Assembly (NCBI GenBank): GCA_937901085.1
Contig: CALCHQ010000084.1
Location: 1-64,000 of the forward strand
Direction: 5' to 3'
Length of the DNA stretch: 64,000 nucleotides
Origin: an uncultured Verrucomicrobiales bacterium
GTDB lineage: Bacteria > Verrucomicrobiota > Verrucomicrobiia > Verrucomicrobiales > Akkermansiaceae
This document shows, in pieces, positions 26,043-34,558 of this stretch (the stretch's first letter is position 1; each line of letters begins with the position of its first letter). The notes beneath the pieces are model-generated. The model worked only from the letters and a program-made list of their open reading frames with translations, was not told where the DNA came from and did no database searches. Both the position numbers and the translations under genes were made by a program.

Positions 26043-26222
26043 ATGGCTAAATACAACGCACCCATCAAGACGCGTCGGGACAGCGAGCGCGACGGTATTC
26101 TTTTCTGGATTCTTCCTCCGCTGCTGCTGGGGGCTGTGTTTGCTTTCTGCTCCATGGCGAATAGCGATGGCGTGGAGAAGAAGGACAAGAAGCCTGCGGC
26201 GGAAGCCCCGGCAGACAAATAA
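26043..26222 (+). CDS. 59-residue single-pass membrane protein
   Basis: This small gene begins MAKYNAPIKTRRDSERDG, continues into one hydrophobic helix (ILFWILPPLLLGAVFAFC) and ends in a Lys- and Ala-rich tail. It has its own promoter and sits 23 bases before icd in the same direction. The positive N-terminus suggests it faces the cytoplasm. I recognise no family. It may be a small accessory subunit or regulator, but nothing in the sequence shows a role. Confidence 0.6.
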   Translation: MAKYNAPIKTRRDSERDGILFWILPPLLLGAVFAFCSMANSDGVEKKDKKPAAEAPADK

Positions 26223-26245
26223 TTTTATTCTTACCAAACTGGATT

Positions 26246-27469
26246 ATGAGCGAAGGAACTCCTATTACCATGACGGGGCAGGGGCTGAATGTGCCTGATT
26301 TCCCCCTTATTCCCCACATCATCGGCGATGGCTCCGGCCCGGATATCTGGCGTGCTGCCAAGCGCGTCATTGATGCCGCCGTGAGCGCATCCTATGGCGG
26401 CAAGCGGGCGCTGGTCTGGCAGGAGGTGCTGGCCGGGCAGAAGGCTTTTGATACGGTGGGTACCTGGTTGCCCAATGAGACGATGGAGGCGTTCCGTAAC
26501 TTGCTCGTCGGCATCAAGGGTCCGCTGACCACGCCGGTGGGCAAGGGTATCCGCTCTCTGAATGTGGCGTTGCGGCAGGGTCTTGACCTGTACTGCTGTG
26601 TGCGGCCGGTGCGTTACTTCCAGGGTATCGAGACCCCGGTGAAAGCGCCGGAGAAGGTCGATATGGTGATTTTCCGTGAGAATACGGAGGATATTTACGC
26701 GGGCATCGAGTTCGAGTGCGGTACGCCGGAGGCGGAGAAGTTTTTTGAATGGCTTTCTGCCGAATTCCCTCAGCGTGCCAATAAGGTGCGTTTCCCGCAG
26801 ACTTCCGGCTTCGGTATCAAACCTGTTTCCCGCGAGGGAACGGAACGTCTGGTGCGTTCTGCCATTCAGTATGCCATTGAGACGAATCGTCCTTACGTGA
26901 CCCTGGTACACAAGGGCAATATCATGAAGTTCACCGAGGGTGGCTTCCGCGACTGGGGCTACGATCTGGCCCGTCGCGAGTTCGGTGCCGTGCCTATTGG
27001 CGACGGCCCTTGGTGCAAGCTGCCCAACGGCATTATCATCAAGGATTGCATCTGCGATGCCTTCCTGCAGGAAATTCTGATTCATCCGCAGGAGCATTCT
27101 GTGGTGGCTACGCTGAACCTGAACGGAGACTACTGTTCTGACGCTCTGGCTGCCCAGGTGGGCGGTATCGGCATTGCACCTGGCGCGAATATCAACTACC
27201 GCACCGGCCACGCGGTGTTCGAGGCCACGCATGGCACCGCTCCCAAGCTGGCGGGGCTGGATAAGGTGAATCCCTGTTCCTTCCTGCTGTCGGCAGAAAT
27301 GATGCTGCGCTACATGGGCTGGACCGAGGCTGCCGACCGCATTGTGGCGGCTATCGAGGGCGCTATTGCCGATAAGACGGTGACGGCTGATCTGGCGGAG
27401 ATGATTCCCGGCAGCACGGCGGTGAGTACGACCGCTTTTGCCGATGCCTTGCTGGCGCATATCAAATAA
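26246..27469 (+). CDS. icd: NADP-dependent isocitrate dehydrogenase
   Basis: A 407-residue enzyme of the E. coli Icd type. It converts isocitrate to 2-oxoglutarate and CO2 with NADP+ in the citric acid cycle. Visible family motifs are IPHIIGDGSGPDIW at the start, the substrate loop FRENTEDIYAGIEFE, YVTLVHKGNIMKFTEG and ATHGTAPKLAG. The start ATG is preceded by AAACTGGATT with no Shine-Dalgarno sequence. It ends three bases before the ubiE/menG gene, which suggests cotranscription of central and quinone metabolism. Confidence 0.93.
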   Translation: MSEGTPITMTGQGLNVPDFPLIPHIIGDGSGPDIWRAAKRVIDAAVSASYGGKRALVWQEVLAGQKAFDTVGTWLPNETMEAFRNLLVGIKGPLTTPVGKGIRSLNVALRQGLDLYCCVRPVRYFQGIETPVKAPEKVDMVIFRENTEDIYAGIEFECGTPEAEKFFEWLSAEFPQRANKVRFPQTSGFGIKPVSREGTERLVRSAIQYAIETNRPYVTLVHKGNIMKFTEGGFRDWGYDLARREFGAVPIGDGPWCKLPNGIIIKDCICDAFLQEILIHPQEHSVVATLNLNGDYCSDALAAQVGGIGIAPGANINYRTGHAVFEATHGTAPKLAGLDKVNPCSFLLSAEMMLRYMGWTEAADRIVAAIEGAIADKTVTADLAEMIPGSTAVSTTAFADALLAHIK

Positions 27470-27472
27470 GCC

Positions 27473-28144
27473 ATGCCTGATCCAGCCTACGTTCATGCAG
27501 CTTTTTCGTCCATAGCCGAGCGTTATGTGACGGCCAACCATGTGCTTTCCATGGGAACCGATATCCTGTGGAGAGCGCGTGTGGTGGAGATGGTGGCGGA
27601 GTGGAAGCCGGGTAATCTGCTCGATATTGCCACAGGTACGGGCGACCTCGCGCTGGCGCTCAAGAAGGCATTTCCGGAAATGGAGGTGCTGGGGACTGAT
27701 TTCTGCCGCCCGATGCTGGATGTGGCGGTGCGCCGCGGCTTGCAGAATGTGCTGGAGGCAGATGCCATGAAGCTGCCGCTGGAGGATGCGAGTTTCGACG
27801 CTGCGACGGTGGCCTTTGGCCTGCGGAATATGGCCGATTACGAACAGGCGCTGCGCGAGTGGCACCGTATTCTGCGTCCGGGCGGGCACTTGCTGGTGCT
27901 GGATTTCAGTATGCCGGAGAATCTTCTGGCCGCTCCCTACCGCTTCTACCTGCACCATGTGCTGCCCCGCATTGCCGGCTGGCTCACGGGGAACAGCGGC
28001 GCGTATGATTACCTGGGCGAAAGCATCGAAGCCTTTCCGCGCGGAGCGGCTTTCTGCGAGCTGTTGCAGCGCGCCGGCTTCCGTCATCCGGCCTGCCGCC
28101 CGCTGAGTATGGGGATTGCTTCCATCTATACAGCGGAAGTGTGA
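27473..28144 (+). CDS. ubiE: UbiE/MenG quinone C-methyltransferase
   Basis: A 223-residue SAM-dependent methyltransferase. Motif I is LLDIATGTGDLALAL and the post-motif acidic end is VLGTDFC. VAFGLRNMADYEQALRE and RPGGHLLVLDFSMPE are the typical UbiE family signatures. In this phylum menaquinone is the usual quinone, so demethylmenaquinone is the likely substrate; that is inference. It is coupled to icd. Confidence 0.88.
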   Translation: MPDPAYVHAAFSSIAERYVTANHVLSMGTDILWRARVVEMVAEWKPGNLLDIATGTGDLALALKKAFPEMEVLGTDFCRPMLDVAVRRGLQNVLEADAMKLPLEDASFDAATVAFGLRNMADYEQALREWHRILRPGGHLLVLDFSMPENLLAAPYRFYLHHVLPRIAGWLTGNSGAYDYLGESIEAFPRGAAFCELLQRAGFRHPACRPLSMGIASIYTAEV

Positions 28145-28261
28145 AAAAATACCTGCCTGACAAATTTTCATATCGACAAAAGTGGTATAAAAATGTACCA
28201 TATACCCAGCGCCGGAAGAGGCGCGTATAAGCTTTCTTAACCCGTTTACAATTAGATTATT

Positions 28262-28888
28262 ATGTTTAAATATCCTCAGAAACCCGCAGGTTCTCCCGCC
28301 GGAGCTTCTCCCTATGCCGAGAACGATGTGCCCGATGAATGGGCTTCCCCTGTGCAGCAGCCTGCTGCTCCCGTGCCCGCCGAAACCGGTTATTTCGGTG
28401 CCGAAGAGGTGAGCGCTTCTCCTTTTGATATGGGGGCTCCGGCTCCTGTGGCTACCGGCACGACCCGCAACGTGCTGAACTACGACGTTTCCGTGGTGGG
28501 TACGCTCCGCTTTACGGATGACCTGCTCGTGGATGGTTCCGTGGAAGGTGAAATCACTTCTGATGGCGTGCTGACCGTGGGTGCCAATGCCAGCATTCAG
28601 GCTGGTGACAAGAACAAGGTGGCGGTGCGTACGCAGAGCGCCATCATCCACGGCAAGGTGGTGGGCGACATCGTGGTGACCGACCGCGTGGAGCTGGCTG
28701 CAACGGCCGAGGTGGTGGGCGATGTGACCGCTGCCAAGATTTCCATTCAGGAGGGTGCTGTGTTTGTGGGTATGTGCCGCGTCGGCAACCCCGCTGTGGT
28801 TCCCGCCACGGCAACGCCCTCTCCCAAGAAGGCTGCCGCCCGCGCTCCCAAGAGCGAAGACGAGGCCAGCCTTAACCTCCTGGGTTAA
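28262..28888 (+). CDS. Bactofilin
   Basis: A 208-residue bactofilin, a polymer-forming beta-helix cytoskeletal protein. The N-terminus (about 1-75) is disordered and Pro/Ala-rich. The core at about 80-175 has the regular six-residue beta-helix rungs (VVGTLRFTDDLLVDGSVEGEI is its opening strand pair). A Lys/Ala-rich tail follows. Bactofilins act in cell shape, stalks or envelope placement. A TACAAT box lies nine bases before the ATG, without a convincing -35. Confidence 0.85.
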   Translation: MFKYPQKPAGSPAGASPYAENDVPDEWASPVQQPAAPVPAETGYFGAEEVSASPFDMGAPAPVATGTTRNVLNYDVSVVGTLRFTDDLLVDGSVEGEITSDGVLTVGANASIQAGDKNKVAVRTQSAIIHGKVVGDIVVTDRVELAATAEVVGDVTAAKISIQEGAVFVGMCRVGNPAVVPATATPSPKKAAARAPKSEDEASLNLLG

Positions 28889-28906
28889 GAGTAGTTGTCA
28901 TTTGCC

Positions 28907-29545
28907 ATGCCGGAGTTCAGGACAGAACCGCTCATTGTTCCTGCTGTTTCCGGCCTGTTACCCGCAGGTGAGCGTGACCGCCGTGTCGCGCTCACCTCGT
29001 TTCGTTCAGAGGACGAGCGTGTGCAGGTGCCGATGCGTGAGGTAGAGTGCTATGAATGCGGGCAGCGTTGCCAGGTGCCCACGGCGGCGCTCTCGGCCAA
29101 CTGCCTGCATTGCCACACCCACCTCAACATGGCCGATGTGGTGATACGCCCCGGGTCGCGCCGCCTGACTGTCCGCACACTGGGAGATGTGCATGTGCCT
29201 TCCGGCACGGTGCTTTCCCATCTTTCGGTGGTGTGCCGTAATATGGAGGTGGATGGCCGGGTGTCCGGGGCGTTCCGTTGTTCGGGGACGCTGAGCCTCA
29301 ATACCTCCATGGTGCTGGATGGTGCGGTGAGTGCCGCCAGACTGGTGGTGGACAAGGGGGCTGAAGTGGAGCTGACCGTGGGGGCGGCTGCCGGGCAGGC
29401 CGATATTTATGGCCGACTCAAGGGACGCCTGCAATGCAAGGGACTGCTGCATATTTACCGCGGCGGAGCGTATGAGGGCGTGTGCAAGGCCGCCGATGTG
29501 CAGGTGGAGCCTGGCGCCTCTTTCGATGACCAGAACCGTTTTTGA
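28907..29545 (+). CDS. Bactofilin-like protein with N-terminal zinc ribbon
   Basis: About 212 residues. Residues about 45-75 hold two Cys pairs (CYEC and CLHC) in a zinc-ribbon arrangement. The C-terminal 120 residues form bactofilin-type beta-helix rungs (VHVPSGTVLSHL, MEVDGRVSGAF, LVVDKGAEVEL). It follows the canonical bactofilin by 18 bases, so the two are probably coexpressed and may copolymerise. The start is ATG at 28907; a TTG at 28895 would add four residues. The zinc ribbon may serve to recruit a partner. Confidence 0.72.
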   Translation: MPEFRTEPLIVPAVSGLLPAGERDRRVALTSFRSEDERVQVPMREVECYECGQRCQVPTAALSANCLHCHTHLNMADVVIRPGSRRLTVRTLGDVHVPSGTVLSHLSVVCRNMEVDGRVSGAFRCSGTLSLNTSMVLDGAVSAARLVVDKGAEVELTVGAAAGQADIYGRLKGRLQCKGLLHIYRGGAYEGVCKAADVQVEPGASFDDQNRF

Positions 29546-29558
29546 GAGGGCTGTGCGT

Positions 29559-31988
29559 ATGGATATCCGCATTACAGGTGCCAGCCAGAACACCCTGCGG
29601 CATATCAATCTGAATCTGCCGGGGGGGAAGCTCATTGCACTCATGGGGCCCAGCGGTTCGGGCAAGAGTACGCTGGCCTACGAGACTCTCTTTGCTGAAT
29701 CCCGCCGCCGTTTCCTCGACTGCCTCTCTGCCGGTGCGCGCCGTCTGCTGGCTCGCCCGGAAAAACCGCATGTGGAGCGTATCGAGGGCTTGCCGCCGGC
29801 TCTGTGTCTGGAGCAGCATCTGCCTTCCGGCCAGTCCCGTACGGTGCTTGGTTCTCTCACCGAGACGCTGGATTATCTGCGTATCCTGTATGCCTCCATC
29901 GGTGTGCCTCACGACCCGGTGACGGGGGTGCGGTTGTCGCGCCTCAGCCCGGAAGAAATAACGTCCTCCCTGTGCGCTCTGCCGGAGAATACGCGTCTGA
30001 CGCTGCTGGCTCCCTTGTCCCCGTCGTTCGGGCAGAACCCGGAAAGTGATATCCTGATGCTGCGGAAGCTGGGGTATCTGCGTGTGCGCGTGGCGGGGCA
30101 GATGCTGGAGCTGGAGGAACTGGAGCAGCGGCCGCCCGCCCTTGGCCAGGCTTGCGAACTGGTGGTGGACCGTATTGTGCTGCGCGAGGGGGTGGACTCG
30201 CGCGTGGCGGATTCCGTGCAGGCGGCTTTGCGTCTATGGCCGGATGAATTACGCGCCCTGGTGCAGCCGAAGGGCGGGGCAGAGGCGCTGCAATGCTTCC
30301 ACACGCGCTATCGCAATGCAGAAACCGGCTTTACACTGCCGGATCTGACACCCGGTCTCTTTTCTCATTTTTCTTCTCACGGAGCCTGCCCGGAATGCAA
30401 AGGCCTGGGTACGGTGGAGGCGGCTGGTGGTGCCCTGGGCTTATGCCCGGCCTGCAAGGGAATGCGCCTGAATCCCACGGCTCTGGCGGTGACGCTGGAT
30501 TTTGCTGGTCAGGAATGGGGGCTGGGTGCCTTCTGTGAGCTGCCGGTGCGGCAGAACCGCGCCTTGCTGGAGCAGCTTACGGTGCCGCCCGCATACTGCG
30601 ATGCCCTTGCTCCGGCGCTGGAGAGCCTGAAACAGCGGCTCGATTGCCTGCTGGAACTGGGCCTGGGGTATCTGACTCTCTCCCGTGCAGCCAACACTCT
30701 TTCCGGAGGCGAATTGCAGAGGGCGCGCCTTGCCGGGCAGATTGGCGGCGGTTTGTCGGGTGTGCTGTATATTCTGGACGAACCCACCATCGGTCTGCAC
30801 CCGGCAGAAACAGAGAAGCTGATTGCGGCGCTGCTGCGTCTGCGCGACAAAGGGAACACGATTCTGGTGGTGGAGCATGACCCCCAGCTCCTGCAGGCCT
30901 GCGACTGGCTGGTGGAGATGGGACCCGGCAGCGGCCCCGCAGGCGGTCTGGTGCTGGCTGAGGGTACTTATGAGGATTTTCTGCACCACGAGACTTCCCC
31001 GACCGGAGCGTGGTTGTCCGGGCGTAAGTCGCTGCCGTCTGTTGAGCCGCGCCACCTGCCTGCCTGCCGCTGGCTGGTGCTGCCGCATGCCCATGCCCGG
31101 AACCTGAAGGATGTGGAGTTCCGTTTTCCGGCGGGGGCGTTCACCTGCCTTTCCGGGCCTGGTGGTTCGGGCAAGAGTACGCTGGTGCATGAATGCCTGC
31201 TGCCTGCCTTGAAAGAGGGGCGTGTGGAGGGGGCTGAGGGTATCGGCCGCGCTGTCCTGGTAGACCAGAGTCCGCTGGGGGCATCGCCCCGCTCGACTCC
31301 GGCCACCGCCACCGGGTTGCTGGATGTGCTGCGCCCCCTGTATGCGGCTTTGCCGCTTTCCCGCCAGCGCGGGTATACGGCTGCCCGTTTCTCGCTGAAT
31401 ACCCGCGGGGGACGGTGCGAGCGCTGCAGCGGCACAGGCCGCCTGCAGGTGGATATGAATTTCCTGGCTGATTTGTATACCGAATGCGATGCCTGCCACG
31501 GCGCACGCTATAACCGGGAGACGCTGGAGGTGACCTGGCGGGGTAAGTCCATTGCTCAGGCGTTGGCGCTGACGGTGGACGAGGCGGCGGAATTCTTTGC
31601 CGCTGTGCCGCAGGCGGCTGGTATCCTGAAAGCGCTGCAGGAACTGGGGTTGGGGTATCTGCCGCTCGACCGCTCTGTCACCACGCTTTCCGGCGGTGAA
31701 TCTCAGCGTGTCAAGCTGGCTTCTTATCTGGCCAAGGCTGCACCCCGGCGTGGCAGCCGCCCGGCAGAGCAGCTGCTGTTTGTGCTGGATGAACCCAGTA
31801 CCGGACTGCATTTTGCCGAACTGGAGCTGTTGCTGCGCGCCATTTACCGTCTGCGGGCAGCGGGGCATACGATTTTGTGCATTGAACACAACCAGGGTAT
31901 CCTTTCCCGCGCCGACTACATGGTGGAGCTGGGGCCGGGGGCAGGTGACGAGGGTGGCCGCATCACCTACGCCGGTGAGCCGGTTTAA
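29559..31988 (+). CDS. UvrA-like ABC ATPase lacking the UvrB-binding region
   Basis: About 809 residues, shorter than UvrA (about 940). It keeps two ABC ATPase modules: Walker A GPSGSGKST and GPGGSGKST, signatures LSGGELQRARLA and LSGGESQRVKLA, and two later zinc modules (CPECKGLG and CPAC, then CERCSGTG and CDAC). The first UvrA zinc finger and the UvrB-interacting insertion that should follow GVPHDP are missing, as in UvrA2-type proteins. It may act in DNA damage tolerance outside the UvrB pathway. The ATG at 29559 fits the family; alternative starts at 29553 and 29526 exist. A G7 run precedes the first Walker A. Confidence 0.8.
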   Translation: MDIRITGASQNTLRHINLNLPGGKLIALMGPSGSGKSTLAYETLFAESRRRFLDCLSAGARRLLARPEKPHVERIEGLPPALCLEQHLPSGQSRTVLGSLTETLDYLRILYASIGVPHDPVTGVRLSRLSPEEITSSLCALPENTRLTLLAPLSPSFGQNPESDILMLRKLGYLRVRVAGQMLELEELEQRPPALGQACELVVDRIVLREGVDSRVADSVQAALRLWPDELRALVQPKGGAEALQCFHTRYRNAETGFTLPDLTPGLFSHFSSHGACPECKGLGTVEAAGGALGLCPACKGMRLNPTALAVTLDFAGQEWGLGAFCELPVRQNRALLEQLTVPPAYCDALAPALESLKQRLDCLLELGLGYLTLSRAANTLSGGELQRARLAGQIGGGLSGVLYILDEPTIGLHPAETEKLIAALLRLRDKGNTILVVEHDPQLLQACDWLVEMGPGSGPAGGLVLAEGTYEDFLHHETSPTGAWLSGRKSLPSVEPRHLPACRWLVLPHAHARNLKDVEFRFPAGAFTCLSGPGGSGKSTLVHECLLPALKEGRVEGAEGIGRAVLVDQSPLGASPRSTPATATGLLDVLRPLYAALPLSRQRGYTAARFSLNTRGGRCERCSGTGRLQVDMNFLADLYTECDACHGARYNRETLEVTWRGKSIAQALALTVDEAAEFFAAVPQAAGILKALQELGLGYLPLDRSVTTLSGGESQRVKLASYLAKAAPRRGSRPAEQLLFVLDEPSTGLHFAELELLLRAIYRLRAAGHTILCIEHNQGILSRADYMVELGPGAGDEGGRITYAGEPV

Positions 31989-32566
31989 TGGCCGCCGTAG
32001 TCGCGCAGGTGGAGCATGAGCCTCGTTTTCTGGTAGCCGCGTGCGCGGAGGTATTGCAGCGGTGTCTGCCCGCCTGGTCCGCGGGTATCGGGGTTGGCTC
32101 CTGCCTGCAGCAGGATGAGGCCGATGCGGTGGTTGTTATCCCATACGGCCTGCCAGAGAGGGGCGTAGCCTGCCGGGGTATCGCGGTCGGGGTCGGCTCC
32201 ATGTGTGATGAGCCGGGATACAATGGCTTCGCTGCCTTGCCCGGTGGCTATCTGCAGCGGGGTGAAACCGTGGTGCAGGGCATTGGCATCGGCTCCGCGG
32301 TGGAGGAGTTCGGTGACGGTGTCCTCGATGCGCTTGCGTCTCTCCTGGTGGCTGCGTTTGTATTGCTGAATGAGCAACCCTAAGGCTGTTTCTCTGCCCC
32401 GGCGCGTGGCCTGGACGCTGGCTCCCTTGCGGAGAAGCTGTGCGATTTCCTGCTGGTCGACACGGCTGCAGGCAGTCAGCAGTTCCTGGTTCAGGGTGTC
32501 GGTGCTGCGGCATGACAGCAGTGTCATGCCGAGCAGCAGCAGAAAGGTGAGGGTGCAGCGTATCAC
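31985..32566 (-). CDS. Ankyrin-repeat lipoprotein
   Basis: A 193-residue protein starting with GTG. The signal peptide ends in a lipobox with Cys near residue 19 (MTLLSC). Three or four ankyrin repeats follow (LLRKGASVQATRRGRET, LLHRGADANALHHGFTPLQ, LITHGADPDRDTPAGYAPL, LLQAGANPDTRGPGGQTPL). It probably binds a partner protein in the periplasm. Its stop overlaps the stop of the convergent UvrA-like gene, so the transcripts are antisense at their ends. The promoter ends six bases before the GTG. Confidence 0.82.
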   Translation of the reverse strand: MIRCTLTFLLLLGMTLLSCRSTDTLNQELLTACSRVDQQEIAQLLRKGASVQATRRGRETALGLLIQQYKRSHQERRKRIEDTVTELLHRGADANALHHGFTPLQIATGQGSEAIVSRLITHGADPDRDTPAGYAPLWQAVWDNNHRIGLILLQAGANPDTRGPGGQTPLQYLRARGYQKTRLMLHLRDYGGH

Positions 32567-32572
32567 GCTACT

Positions 32573-32601
32573 ATGCTACCAGAGCTTCCGGGCGCATGCA
32601 A
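32573..32601 (-). promoter_or_regulatory. Promoter of the ankyrin lipoprotein gene
   Basis: On the minus strand TTGCAT (32596-32601), 17 bases and TAGCAT (32573-32578), then six bases to a GTG start. Confidence 0.6.
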
Positions 32602-32625
32602 GCCCGCTTTTGTCACAGTTTGGCA

Positions 32626-32654
32626 TTGAACAACAGCGAGCCGGAGCGTATACT
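32626..32654 (+). promoter_or_regulatory. UGPase promoter
   Basis: TTGAAC (32626-32631), 17 bases and TATACT (32649-32654), 11 bases before the ATG. It is divergent from the ankyrin gene promoter, with 24 bases between the two -35 boxes. Confidence 0.75.
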
Positions 32655-32665
32655 GGGGGCAGCGT

Positions 32666-33988
32666 ATGAATTTTGATAGTATTGAACGCAAGATGCAGGG
32701 CGTGGGGCTTTCCCGCGCCGCGATTGATGCTTTCCGCCATAGTGTGGGGGTGCTTTGCTCGGAACAGAGCATGATGATTCCGGAGACGGAGATTGAACCG
32801 GCTCGCGATGTGGCAGCCTGGGACGAACTGGTGGCAACCACTCCCGAAGCGGATGCGGCGCTGCTGGCTCAGGCGGTGCTGGTGAAGCTCAACGGCGGGC
32901 TGGGTACAGGCATGGGCTTGCAGAAGGCCAAGAGCCTGCTGGAAATCAAGCCGGGGGTGACTTTCCTGGATACGATTGTGCGACAGGTGCAGAGCCTGCG
33001 TGAACGCGCCGGCTACCCGGTGAACCTGCTGCTCATGAATTCCTTTTCCACAAGTGGGGATACCATGGCTCACCTGGCTCAGTATGCCGATTTTGCCGAT
33101 GCTTCCCAGGTGGAGATGCTGCAGAACCGCGTGCCTAAGCTTCTGACAGAGTCTCTGGAGCCGGTGGAATTTCCCTCGAACCCGGAGCTGGAATGGTGTC
33201 CGCCCGGCCATGGCGATATTTACCCGGCGCTGGTGGGCAGCGGATGGCTCGATAAGCTGCTGGCGGCGGGGGTGAAGTATGCCTTTGTTTCGAATTCGGA
33301 CAATCTGGGCGCGCAGCTGGATACGCGTTTCCTGCGCTGGTTTGCGGAGAGTGGCGCTCCCTTTGTGATGGAGGTGACCCGCCGTACCGAGGCGGACAAG
33401 AAGGGAGGCCATCTGGCCACCCGCAAGGCGGATGGCCAGCCGATTCTGCGCGAGGTGGCCCAATGCCCGGATGCGGATGTGGAGGATTTCCAGAATATCG
33501 ACAAACACCGTTATTTCAACACTAATAACCTCTGGATTCGCCTGGATGCGCTCAAGATGGTGCTGGAGGCCAACGGGGGAGTGCTGCCCCTGCCGGTCAT
33601 CTGCAACAGCAAGACGGTGGACCCGCGCGATGCTGCTTCCCCGAAGGTTTACCAGCTGGAAACGGCGATGGGGGCGGCCTTGCAATGCTTCCCCGGCGCC
33701 CGTGCGGTCTGTGTGCCGCGTTCCCGCTTCTTCCCGGTGAAGACCTGTTCGGATTTGCTGCTGCTGCGCTCTGACGCGGTGGAGATTGATGAGGCCGGTG
33801 CCATGAAGCTGGCTCCCGAATGCGGCGGCGTGGCCCCGGTGGTGCTGCTGGAGGGTAAGCTCTACAAGCTGGTGGATTCGCTGGATGCCCTCGGTGTTCC
33901 TTCCCTCAAGCATGTGAGCAAGCTGGTGGTTACCAAGGTTCACCGCTTTGCTCCCGGCGAGCCGCTCTGCGGCGAGGTGCAGATTTGA
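32666..33988 (+). CDS. UTP-glucose-1-phosphate uridylyltransferase, eukaryote-type family
   Basis: A 440-residue enzyme of the UDPGP family, unlike bacterial GalU. It makes UDP-glucose (or a related UDP-sugar) from UTP and sugar 1-phosphate for glycans. Family motifs are the nucleotide loop VKLNGGLGTGMG at 73-84, NSFST, PGHGDIYPAL and KTCSDLL. It probably supplies donors for the glycosyltransferases at 37-41 kb. Sugar specificity (glucose, or N-acetylhexosamine) cannot be decided by eye. Confidence 0.87.
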   Translation: MNFDSIERKMQGVGLSRAAIDAFRHSVGVLCSEQSMMIPETEIEPARDVAAWDELVATTPEADAALLAQAVLVKLNGGLGTGMGLQKAKSLLEIKPGVTFLDTIVRQVQSLRERAGYPVNLLLMNSFSTSGDTMAHLAQYADFADASQVEMLQNRVPKLLTESLEPVEFPSNPELEWCPPGHGDIYPALVGSGWLDKLLAAGVKYAFVSNSDNLGAQLDTRFLRWFAESGAPFVMEVTRRTEADKKGGHLATRKADGQPILREVAQCPDADVEDFQNIDKHRYFNTNNLWIRLDALKMVLEANGGVLPLPVICNSKTVDPRDAASPKVYQLETAMGAALQCFPGARAVCVPRSRFFPVKTCSDLLLLRSDAVEIDEAGAMKLAPECGGVAPVVLLEGKLYKLVDSLDALGVPSLKHVSKLVVTKVHRFAPGEPLCGEVQI

Positions 33989-34007
33989 GCTTTGCACCAC
34001 CGGAATA

Positions 34008-34045
34008 CAAAGGGACGCTTCCTGTTGGAAGCGTCCCTTTGTTTG
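34008..34045. terminator. UGPase terminator
   Basis: A perfect 15-base stem (CAAAGGGACGCTTCC with GGAAGCGTCCCTTTG) with loop TGTT lies between convergent genes and works on either strand. Confidence 0.88.
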
Positions 34046-34061
34046 TGGGGGAAGGTGGGGG

Positions 34062-34487
34062 TTAATCCTGTAAATCCTCAACCGGGGCAGCGCTGTTGTA
34101 CCAGGATTCCGGGATGCGCTGCGGGCGTCCCTGTGGCATCTGCACCAATGCAAGGCATTGGCGCACTTTGACACAGACCTGCTGCGCGTCGTCGCGGCGG
34201 ATTTCAAACACGCACCAGAAGCGGGATTTTTCCACCTTCTCGATCCAGGCATATATCTGGATTTTATCACCCATGAAGGCGGGACGCTTGTACTGCACCT
34301 CGTGGCTCACAAGTACGAGGTGGCGGTCCTCGCGGATGAGGCCGATGAAGTCAATGCCCAGCTCCGGGGCCATCTTGGTACGGCATTCTTCAATCCAGCG
34401 CAGGTAGGCCAGGTTGTGTACTACGCCGCCGCAGTCGGTGTCGTAGTACATCACATCATAGTTGAGAATGAATTGGGGATTTTTCAT
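34062..34487 (-). CDS. YbgC/FadM-like acyl-CoA thioesterase
   Basis: About 141 residues with the hotdog fold of 4-hydroxybenzoyl-CoA thioesterases. The catalytic Asp region is YDTDCGGVVHNLAYLRW, typical of this family. It hydrolyses acyl-CoA or acyl-ACP thioesters; the chain specificity is unknown. A start 19 codons upstream is possible, but it lies inside the hairpin of the preceding gene, so M at 34487 is chosen. Confidence 0.82.
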   Translation of the reverse strand: MKNPQFILNYDVMYYDTDCGGVVHNLAYLRWIEECRTKMAPELGIDFIGLIREDRHLVLVSHEVQYKRPAFMGDKIQIYAWIEKVEKSRFWCVFEIRRDDAQQVCVKVRQCLALVQMPQGRPQRIPESWYNSAAPVEDLQD

Positions 34488-34504
34488 AGTTTCTGCATAT
34501 AAAT

Positions 34505-34534
34505 GGGCAGGGGGTGCAAGCGCACCTCCTGCCC
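34505..34534 (-). terminator. Aminotransferase gene terminator
   Basis: A 13-base stem with one mismatch (GGGCAGGGGGTGC and GCACCTCCTGCCC) and loop AAGC lies just after the aminotransferase stop and 18 bases before the thioesterase start. Confidence 0.65.
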
Positions 34535-34558
34535 GGTGTTGCAAAATGGCGGGGTGCT

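Noticed and set aside
26231..28651. 806-codon frame antisense to icd, ubiE and the bactofilin gene
   Set aside because: It crosses three confident genes on the other strand and shows no motif.
29621..29627. G7 run in the UvrA-like gene as a phase-variation tract
   Set aside because: Seven G encode the common Gly-Gly before the first ATPase motif; too short to claim variability.
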